This document shows, piece after piece, positions 58,380 to 64,000 of a stretch of 64,000 bases of DNA (the first letter of the stretch is position 1; every line of letters starts with the position of its first letter). The DNA comes from an uncultured Pseudomonas sp. GTDB lineage: Bacteria > Pseudomonadota > Gammaproteobacteria > Pseudomonadales > Pseudomonadaceae. The notes below the pieces were generated by a model. The model saw nothing but the letters and a program-made list of their open reading frames with translations, searched no databases and was not told the origin of the DNA. Location: NCBI RefSeq assembly GCF_946885955.1, contig NZ_CAMPHI010000027.1, positions 6,107-70,106 on the forward strand, in the 5' to 3' direction. Position numbers and translations under genes: made by a program.

Positions 58380-59714
58380 TCAATAGCGGTAGGTGAAATA
58401 AAGTTCCAGCGCACTGAAGTTCTTGTCGTCGCCGAATACCTGCTTGGCGGCGGCCTTCGGATCGACCCAGTTGTAGGACAGCGAGGTGAAGAACGACGGG
58501 CTTGCGGCCCAGTCCAGGTAGACGACGCTTTCGTCGGCGAAACGTCGGTCGCTGACGGCGACACCCTGGAAGTTCTTTTCATCCAACCAGAACTGGTAGT
58601 GAATGGCGCCCAGCGTCAGGGTTTCGCTTAGCTGGGTCTTGATCGAGAACTGCTGTACCCGTTCGTTGCTGTTGAACAGCAGATAGTTGCCGACCACATC
58701 GCCGACCAGCCAGGTGCTCCAGTCGATGAACCCCTTGCTCAGCGGGTCCCAGGTTTTCTGCTGGCTGTCGCTCAGGTCGTCGTCACCGGAAAACACCGCA
58801 TAACGGTAACCAAGCAGCGGTTTCAGCGGCAGCGCATCGAACGCGTAGTCGGCCTGTGCGTACCAGGCATCGGCATCGTAATCCACGCCGTCGCCGCTAC
58901 CCCGCTCCAGCGCGTACTCAGCATTGAGGGTCAATGCCGGCAGCCCCGCAACCTTGCCGCGCAGCGCGCGCACGTTGTAGACCTGCATACCATCGCGCTT
59001 GGCCATGGCGGCGCCGTTGCTGACCAGCGAATCCACCTTCATGGCCATGGCACCGAGGGTCACCCGATCGTCGAGGTTGTAGTCCAGGTTGGCACCACTC
59101 ATGCGGAAGTCGCCAAAGTGATCGTCGGTACGCAGCGTGAATGCCTGCGTCTGCAGCGCCTCGTGATCCCAGGCGAGGATCGCCGAATCCCTGAACGCCG
59201 TTCGCGGCGCCAACCAATAGGCGCCGTCGTCGAACAGGTCGAGGTTGCCATCCATGACGATGAAGCCATTGCCGATCATGTAGTTCTGACGCCCTGCGGT
59301 AAACGTCCACTCGCCGGAGCGCAAGCCCGCAAAAGCCTCCTCTATGGCGACCCCACCATCCGAGCTACGACTAAAGCCGCCAGCATCACCGTCACCGACG
59401 GTGGTCGCGCCGACGGCAGACACGCCCGCGAGCAGGTCGAAGTCCGCATTCACCCTGTACTTCAGGGTCGCTCCCGGTTTGAGGTAGAACTCCTGCCAAT
59501 CAACACTGCCGCCGTCGTTGGTGCCGCTGCGCAGATCGAGGCGCCCGCTGCCGAAGTTGACATTGCGCGCGGAGATCGAAGCCGCCCCTGCGGTCAGGTT
59601 GACCTCGCCCGAGAGGTTGCCGTCCTCGAAGCTGTATCCGGCGAAAGCCATCGGGCTCGCGAGGGGAAGCCCGAGCAAGAAAAGCATGCCCGGGAAACGC
59701 GTGGTGGTATGCAT
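58380..59714 (-). CDS. Outer-membrane beta-barrel porin (alginate-export-like)
   Basis: A 444-residue protein with a signal peptide (cleavage near Ala-Phe-Ala-Gly, about residue 25). The rest shows alternating hydrophobic/polar strands with Asp/Gly-rich turns and ends in the aromatic pattern Tyr-Phe-Thr-Tyr-Arg-Tyr, close to the C-terminal signature recognised by the BAM complex. Gly-Arg-Gln-Asn-Tyr-Met-Ile-Gly-Asn-Gly resembles the alginate-export/substrate-specific porin group. The substrate is unknown. AGGAG upstream of ATG 59714. It lies between the amide hydrolase and the polyamine-binding protein on the same strand. Confidence 0.8.
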   Translation of the reverse strand: MHTTTRFPGMLFLLGLPLASPMAFAGYSFEDGNLSGEVNLTAGAASISARNVNFGSGRLDLRSGTNDGGSVDWQEFYLKPGATLKYRVNADFDLLAGVSAVGATTVGDGDAGGFSRSSDGGVAIEEAFAGLRSGEWTFTAGRQNYMIGNGFIVMDGNLDLFDDGAYWLAPRTAFRDSAILAWDHEALQTQAFTLRTDDHFGDFRMSGANLDYNLDDRVTLGAMAMKVDSLVSNGAAMAKRDGMQVYNVRALRGKVAGLPALTLNAEYALERGSGDGVDYDADAWYAQADYAFDALPLKPLLGYRYAVFSGDDDLSDSQQKTWDPLSKGFIDWSTWLVGDVVGNYLLFNSNERVQQFSIKTQLSETLTLGAIHYQFWLDEKNFQGVAVSDRRFADESVVYLDWAASPSFFTSLSYNWVDPKAAAKQVFGDDKNFSALELYFTYRY

Positions 59715-59833
59715 ATATAGCTCCTGTGTGCTTGTTGTTGTGTTACAGGGCAGTCAAGGACGATGCGCTGCATCGCCAGTTGCCCGCCGCAGCGGGCGTG
59801 GTCGCAAGCAGGCTCGCGTTATTGAAATAGGCG

Positions 59834-61093
59834 TTATTGGCTCAGGTGCGCGGCTATGGCTCTGAGCATCCGCACGCTGTCGGCGTCCATGTCGGTTACC
59901 GCCGCCGGCAGCGACGATTGCTTGACGATCACCACCTGCGAGGGCAGATCGACAAACAGGTACTGGCCGTGAATGCCACAGGCCATGAGCGCCTGGCTGT
60001 GATCGTTGAACAGGTACCACTGGCTGCGATACGAGGCGCCTGGCGCCCACTGCGAGAACTCGGCATTGGCCGCGTAGATCGCCGGATCGCCGCCGCGGGC
60101 GATACGCTCGATGGCGTCGGCCGGCAGCAATTGCTGGCCGTTGTGGCGACCGCGGTTGGCCAACAACCGGCCGAAGCGCCCCATGTCGCGCAGAGTGGCG
60201 CTGAAGCCGGCACCAGCCACGTTGCGCCCCCAGGGGTCGGCCATGAAGTAGCCATCGCGCTGGCAACCCAGCTGCCGCCAGATGTTCTCCAGCAAGTCCG
60301 AGCACGGCTTGCCGCAAGCGCGCTCCATCACCCAGGCCAGCGCCTCGGTGGTCGCCGTCACGTAATGGAAGAAACCGCCATGTTCGCCGCGCTTACGCAA
60401 CGATGGCAGGTACTGGTAGAGCGATTCGAATTGCGCGTACTGCCCCGGTGCCGGCTGGAAGCCACAGGCATAGCCGTACTGCGAGCTTTCCGAAGCGGGA
60501 TCGTCGTAGACCTCGCCGTATTCGATTCCCACCGCCATATCGAACAATTGGCGCACGCTGGCGTCGCCAAAAGCGCTGCCCGTCAGCTCGGGGACGTAGT
60601 GTGTGGCCAGAGCCGTCGGATCGAGCACGCCCTCGGACACCAGTTGCTCACCCAAGACGCCGATCAGTGACTTGGTCACCGAAAACATGATGTGCCGATC
60701 CTGCGGACGCTGACCGTTGAAGTAGCGCTCGAACAGCACCTCATCCTGCCGCAGCACGAGGAAAGCGTCGGTATGACTAGCCTGCAGGTGCTCGTCGACG
60801 CTCACCGAGAGCTTGCAGACGCTGTCGAAGTGCACCTGGCCAAGAGGCAGCGGCGCCTCACGCAGAACGCCGGCCGCACCACCGGCTTCAATGTCTATCG
60901 ATGGGCGCAACCGCGCCAGATTACGGAAACCCCAGCGGTTGAAAGGCGGCTGCATCCAGTTGTCCCACGTCACGCGTTCGCCCGGCACGGCCGGGAATCC
61001 TTTCATCAATGACGGTGCACAAGCCTCCGCGGAAATGGCCTGGTGGGCCTCGGCGTAGCGAAGGGCAAGCGATATGGCGGCGGTCTGACTCAT
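59834..61093 (-). CDS. Beta-lactamase-fold serine hydrolase (6-aminohexanoate-dimer hydrolase-like)
   Basis: A 419-residue enzyme of the penicillin-recognising/beta-lactamase class C fold. The catalytic Ser138-Val-Thr-Lys141 motif is intact, followed by the Tyr-containing segment Gly-Ile-Glu-Tyr-Gly-Glu-Val-Tyr-Asp-Asp-Pro near 189-199, as in NylB-type linear-amide hydrolases. A C-terminal Gly-Ile-His-Gly-Gln-Tyr strand takes the place of Lys-Thr-Gly. There is no signal peptide, so it acts in the cytoplasm on an amide or ester. ATG 61093 with AGGA upstream is preferred over a longer frame to 61141. First in the operon with porin and polyamine-binding protein; divergent TetR gene. Confidence 0.82.
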   Translation of the reverse strand: MSQTAAISLALRYAEAHQAISAEACAPSLMKGFPAVPGERVTWDNWMQPPFNRWGFRNLARLRPSIDIEAGGAAGVLREAPLPLGQVHFDSVCKLSVSVDEHLQASHTDAFLVLRQDEVLFERYFNGQRPQDRHIMFSVTKSLIGVLGEQLVSEGVLDPTALATHYVPELTGSAFGDASVRQLFDMAVGIEYGEVYDDPASESSQYGYACGFQPAPGQYAQFESLYQYLPSLRKRGEHGGFFHYVTATTEALAWVMERACGKPCSDLLENIWRQLGCQRDGYFMADPWGRNVAGAGFSATLRDMGRFGRLLANRGRHNGQQLLPADAIERIARGGDPAIYAANAEFSQWAPGASYRSQWYLFNDHSQALMACGIHGQYLFVDLPSQVVIVKQSSLPAAVTDMDADSVRMLRAIAAHLSQ

Positions 61094-61143
61094 CTGACTG
61101 ATCCTGAATATGACTCTGCGTTGGAGCAGATGCAGGAACATAA

Positions 61144-61181
61144 TTAATCAGATTAAATTCTTTAGTCAATAAAATATTTTA
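61144..61181. promoter_or_regulatory. AT-rich palindromes, probable TetR operator region
   Basis: Two palindromes lie in the 146-base divergent gap: TTAATC-a-GATTAA (61144-61156) and TAAAATATTTTA (61170-61181). They overlap the likely promoters of both the hydrolase operon and the TetR gene and are good candidates for autoregulatory TetR binding. Confidence 0.55.
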
Positions 61182-61239
61182 CTTTGGAAAGTGTTCGCCG
61201 CTATGATCCTAGCCATCGACCCGTAATTGAGGAGCAGCC

Positions 61240-61869
61240 GTGAGCGGACTGCGTGAACGTCAAAAGGAAATGCGCCGCCAGGCCATCGCCAAAGCCGCCA
61301 TCGATCTGTTTCAGAGCCAGGGCTTTCAGAACACCACGGTTGAGCAAATCGCCAAGGTCGCCGGCGTGTCTGCACCCACCGTGTTCAAGTACTTCGGCAG
61401 CAAGCAGGAAATCATCCTGGAGATGCTCAAGGAAGCGGATCGCCGCGCCATCTTCGACACCCGCCAGGCTGGCCTGAGCTTCGACGACCCGGTCGACGCC
61501 CTCTGCCATCTGGAGCAACTGATCGTCGGTTATGCCTTGGAGATGTTGCCGCCAGCGCTCTGGCGCGAGCTGCTGCCGCTGATATTGGGTGGCGGCAGCG
61601 ACGGCCTGCCGGAGGCTTACCGGCAAATAAACGCCGGCCTGCAGGCGGAAATCGCCAACCTGCTGCGCGACATGCAGGGCCGCGGCGCGCTACGTCCCGA
61701 CCTGGACGTCGACCTGGCCGCCTTCCTCCTCAACGACTACTCACACCTGCAGTTGCTGCGCCTGACCCAGACCGACGAGCCCAACTTCGAAGCCCACCGC
61801 CAGCAGGTGCGACGCACTACTCGGTTGATCTTCGAGGGTATGCGCAATCCGCCGCAGAGTGCCGACTGA
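61240..61869 (+). CDS. TetR/AcrR-family transcriptional regulator
   Basis: A 209-residue regulator. The N-terminal helix-turn-helix (about 12-58; Thr-Val-Glu-Gln-Ile-Ala-Lys-Val-Ala-Gly-Val-Ser, Thr-Val-Phe-Lys-Tyr-Phe) is followed by an all-helical ligand domain. The start is GTG with GAGGAG upstream. It is divergent from the hydrolase-porin-binding protein operon and convergent with pcaC, so the former is the likely target. Confidence 0.87.
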   Translation: MSGLRERQKEMRRQAIAKAAIDLFQSQGFQNTTVEQIAKVAGVSAPTVFKYFGSKQEIILEMLKEADRRAIFDTRQAGLSFDDPVDALCHLEQLIVGYALEMLPPALWRELLPLILGGGSDGLPEAYRQINAGLQAEIANLLRDMQGRGALRPDLDVDLAAFLLNDYSHLQLLRLTQTDEPNFEAHRQQVRRTTRLIFEGMRNPPQSAD

Positions 61870-61877
61870 TGCCAACC

Positions 61878-61899
61878 CAGGCAGGGGCTGCCCTGCCTG
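61878..61899. terminator. Hairpin between convergent TetR gene and pcaC
   Basis: CAGGCAGGG-gctg-CCCTGCCTG is a 9-bp perfect stem with a tetraloop, 9 bases after the TetR stop. Neither side has a clear T run, so termination efficiency is uncertain. Confidence 0.5.
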
Positions 61900-61923
61900 T
61901 CACCCGGCTTTATCAACCGTCGG

Positions 61924-62316
61924 CTAAGTAGCGGACTCCACACCCAGCTCGCTCCACACCTCTTCGGCCAGGTGGAAGCTGGCGTTGGCTGCCGGGATGC
62001 CGCAGTAGATCGCGCTGTGCATCAGCACCTCCTTGATCTCGTCGCGGGTCACGCCGTTGTTCTTCGCCGCGCGCAGGTGCAGCCTGAGTTCGCCTTCGCG
62101 GTTCATGCCGATCAGCATGGCGATGGTGATCAGGCTGCGGGTGTGCCGCGACAGACCGGGACGGGTCCAGATATCGCCCCAGGCGTGACGGGTGATCATG
62201 TCCTGGAACTCTTCGTTGAACGGCGTGATGTGCTGCAGGCTGCGGTCGACATGGGCATCGCCGAGCACCGCGCGGCGTACCTGCATGCCGGCTTCGTAGC
62301 GTTGTTTCTCGTCCAT
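61924..62316 (-). CDS. pcaC: 4-Carboxymuconolactone decarboxylase
   Basis: A 130-residue enzyme of the AhpD-like fold that decarboxylates 4-carboxymuconolactone to beta-ketoadipate enol-lactone. The conserved region Trp-Gly-Asp-Ile-Trp-Thr-Arg-Pro-Gly-Leu (about 46-55) and Ile-Tyr-Cys-Gly-Ile-Pro-Ala-Ala (about 103-110) are typical. ATG 62316 has GGAG at good spacing; the first ATG at 62328 does not. Last of pcaB-pcaD-pcaC. Confidence 0.94.
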   Translation of the reverse strand: MDEKQRYEAGMQVRRAVLGDAHVDRSLQHITPFNEEFQDMITRHAWGDIWTRPGLSRHTRSLITIAMLIGMNREGELRLHLRAAKNNGVTRDEIKEVLMHSAIYCGIPAANASFHLAEEVWSELGVESAT

Positions 62317-62339
62317 TTCAGGCTCCATGGATGGAAGGC

Positions 62340-62371
62340 GATGGGTATCGCTGCGCTCAACCCATCCTACG
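62340..62371. repeat. REP-type palindrome between pcaD and pcaC
   Basis: GATGGGT (62340-62346) pairs with ACCCATC (62360-62366), followed by CTACG; the inner loop contains CGCTGCG. It has the same CTAC foot as the repeats at 29545 and 51012 but a different stem, suggesting a related REP family in the genome. Confidence 0.6.
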
Positions 62372-62381
62372 TTTGGTCAAT

Positions 62382-63170
62382 TCACGCGATAAGAAAATCC
62401 AGCAGCGCCTGGGTAAAGTCCGCGCTGGCCTCGACATTGGACAGGTGCGCGGCTGGCAGCTCGATCAGCGCGGCATTGGCGATGCGCTCGGCGATAAAAC
62501 GGCCATCGGCCGGGGTAGTCACCGGGTCGGCGCTGCCACAGACGATCAGGGTCGGCGCGGCGATGGCTGCAAGTTGCTCGCGGAAATCGGCATCGCGTAT
62601 CGCCGCGCAATTGGCGACATAACCCTGTGATGAGGTCTGCGCCAGCATGTCGACGATGGGCTCGACCTTGGCCGGCTGGGTGCTGGCGAACTCCGCGGTG
62701 AACCAACGGGAAATGGAGGCATCACGCAGATCGCGCATCGCCTGCGCACCGCCGCTCAGCACCGTATCGATACGCGGGTTCCACACCTCGGGGCTACCGA
62801 TCTTCGCCGCGGTATTGCACAGCACCAGGCGCTCGATACGTGCCGGAGCATTGATCGCCAGCCACTGGCCGATCAGCCCGCCCATGGACAGGCCGCAGAA
62901 ACTGGCGCTGGGAATATCCAGGGCATCGAGCAGCGCCAGCACATCGCGGCCGTTCTGCTCGATGCTGTAGGGGCCTTCGCTCACCAGCGACCGGCCATGA
63001 CCTCGGGTGTCGTAGCGCAGTACCTGGAAGTGCTCGGTAAAGGCCGGCGTCTGCACGTCCCACATGCCCAGATCGGTGCCCAGGGAATTGGACAGCACCA
63101 GCACTGGCGCACCGGCCGGGCCTTCGAGTTGGTAATGCAAGTCGCCGTCAGCGAGGTGGACAAAGGGCAC
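62382..63170 (-). CDS. pcaD: 3-Oxoadipate enol-lactonase
   Basis: A 262-residue alpha/beta hydrolase that opens beta-ketoadipate enol-lactone. The nucleophile elbow is Gly93-Leu-Ser95-Met-Gly-Gly, the oxyanion strand Leu-Ser-Asn-Ser-Leu-Gly-Thr (26-32), the acid in Gly-Ser-Ala-Asp-Pro-Val near 217, and His in Ala-Ala-His-Leu-Ser-Asn. The start is GTG with GGAG upstream. It lies 11 bases after pcaB. Confidence 0.94.
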   Translation of the reverse strand: MPFVHLADGDLHYQLEGPAGAPVLVLSNSLGTDLGMWDVQTPAFTEHFQVLRYDTRGHGRSLVSEGPYSIEQNGRDVLALLDALDIPSASFCGLSMGGLIGQWLAINAPARIERLVLCNTAAKIGSPEVWNPRIDTVLSGGAQAMRDLRDASISRWFTAEFASTQPAKVEPIVDMLAQTSSQGYVANCAAIRDADFREQLAAIAAPTLIVCGSADPVTTPADGRFIAERIANAALIELPAAHLSNVEASADFTQALLDFLIA

Positions 63171-63181
63171 GGAAAACTCCT

Positions 63182-64000
63182 TCAGATAGATAAGGCACGG
63201 TGTTCAGCCAGGGCGCGGGCGACCCAGCGGCGCGCCTGGCCCAGGTAATGGGCGGGATCGAGCAGGCGATCCAGTTCTTCGGCACTCAACTGGGCGCCAA
63301 CTTCGGCGTTATCGCCAAGCACCGCGCGCAGATGGCGGCGCTCGGCAAGCGCCTGGCGACAGCATTGTTCGATCAGGTGATGAGCGTTGTCGCGACCGAT
63401 GCGCTGGGCCAGGGCGATGCTCACCGCCTCGGCCAGTACCAGGCCCTGGGTCAGGTCGAGGTTGCTGCGCATACGCGCGGCGTCCACCTCCAGGCCGGGC
63501 ACCGCGAGCAGCGCCTGTTGCAGGGCGCCGGAAACCAGGCAGCAGAGTTGCGGCAGGGTTTCCCACTCGGCGTGCCACAGGCCCAGGCTGCGCTCGTGCT
63601 CCTGGGGCATGGCCGCCAGCATCGTCGAAACCAGCCCAGGGGCGCGGGTGGCGGCGGCGATCAACACCGCCGCGCCGACCGGATTGCGCTTGTGCGGCAT
63701 GGTCGAGGAACCGCCCTTGCCCGGCGCCGAGGGCTCGAACACCTCGCCGACATCGGTCTGCATCAGCAGACTCAGATCGCGCCCCAGCTTGCCCAGGCTG
63801 CCGGCGATCAGACCGAGCAACGCGGCGAACTCCACCAGACGGTCGCGCTGGCTGTGCCAGGGCTGCTCCGGCAAGCCCAGGCCCAATTCCTCGGCCAGCG
63901 CCTCGCTCACCGGCCAGGCCTGCTCACCGAGCGCCGCCAGGGTGCCGGCGGCGCCGCCGAACTGCAGTACCAGCAGGCGTGGCTTGAGTTCGCCCAGGCG
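63182..64000 (-). CDS. pcaB: 3-Carboxy-cis,cis-muconate cycloisomerase, N-terminus cut by window edge
   Basis: The 3' 272 codons of a fumarase/aspartase-superfamily enzyme that lactonises 3-carboxymuconate. The family signature Gly-Lys-Gly-Gly-Ser-Ser-Thr-Met-Pro-His-Lys-Arg-Asn-Pro-Val is complete. The frame is open through base 64000 (Leu-Gly-Glu-Leu-Lys-Pro at the edge), so the gene continues to the right. Immediately upstream of pcaD. Confidence 0.93.
   Translation of the reverse strand, partial: RLGELKPRLLVLQFGGAAGTLAALGEQAWPVSEALAEELGLGLPEQPWHSQRDRLVEFAALLGLIAGSLGKLGRDLSLLMQTDVGEVFEPSAPGKGGSSTMPHKRNPVGAAVLIAAATRAPGLVSTMLAAMPQEHERSLGLWHAEWETLPQLCCLVSGALQQALLAVPGLEVDAARMRSNLDLTQGLVLAEAVSIALAQRIGRDNAHHLIEQCCRQALAERRHLRAVLGDNAEVGAQLSAEELDRLLDPAHYLGQARRWVARALAEHRALSI

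Noticed and set aside
1..64000. CRISPR array, tRNA/rRNA genes, intact insertion sequence, prophage
   Set aside because: No regularly spaced direct repeats, no tRNA-like cloverleaf with a conserved T-loop, no transposase or integrase frame was found on reading both strands by eye. A tRNAscan or ISfinder search would be decisive.

Overview
This window comes from a GC-rich gammaproteobacterium, almost certainly Pseudomonas sensu lato. The core blocks match the P. aeruginosa gene order cmaX-crfX-cmpX-sigX-oprF next to the nirB/nirD/nitrate reductase/cobA nitrate cluster, with rraA, ppsA and its regulator following. SigX, OprF and PpsA are close to the known Pseudomonas proteins. The species cannot be fixed from the sequence alone. 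No rRNA, tRNA, CRISPR array, phage or intact IS element was seen.

Layout. 1-760: a lipoprotein fragment, and a small gene preceded by a LexA-type box. 1.0-19.0 kb: nitrate assimilation, with an ABC nitrate importer (nrtA, nrtB, ATPase), a PL7 alginate lyase, a thioesterase, a small membrane protein, the MFS transporter nasA, a PP2C/Ser-Thr kinase fusion, eptA, and the operon nirB-nirD-nitrate reductase-cobA. Three separate transcription units here each carry a sigma-54 promoter, two ANTAR-type hexaloop hairpins and an intrinsic terminator just before the first start codon. This is the hallmark of NtrC activation plus NasT antitermination. 19.1-24.7 kb: oprF, sigX, cmpX, crfX, cmaX, rraA and an alpha/beta hydrolase. 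24.7-28.3 kb: ppsA and its divergent regulatory kinase/phosphorylase. 28.3-35.2 kb: a methylcitrate-cycle operon (GntR regulator, prpB, prpC, acnD, prpF) without prpD. 35.4-38.5 kb: a three-gene cassette of a periplasmic retropepsin-like protease, a membrane protein with an inactive transglutaminase-like domain, and an ATP-grasp ligase. 38.6-44.0 kb: two tandem MalT/LuxR-type regulators. 44.5-48.4 kb: pabB, thrH, cysH and an esterase.

48.6-64.0 kb is an aromatic (lignin monomer) catabolic region. It holds coniferyl aldehyde dehydrogenase, a MarR regulator, and the operon ech-vdh-fcs-thiolase behind a perfect palindromic operator. Next come a polyamine-binding protein, an outer-membrane porin and a NylB-like amide/ester hydrolase, with a divergent TetR regulator. 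pcaC, pcaD and the 3' part of pcaB run off the right edge. Together these convert coniferyl aldehyde to ferulate, feruloyl-CoA, vanillin and vanillate. After demethylation by VanAB, which is not in the window, the lower protocatechuate branch would continue. The porin/binding-protein/amidase trio between the ferulate and pca blocks is the least explained part and may be an uptake system for hydroxycinnamoyl-polyamine conjugates (inference only).

Non-coding repeats are scattered between genes. There are REP-type palindromes ending in CTAC/GTAG, a 212-bp MITE-like element with imperfect terminal inverted repeats abutting the aldehyde dehydrogenase stop codon, and a 112-bp nested palindrome between ech and vdh.
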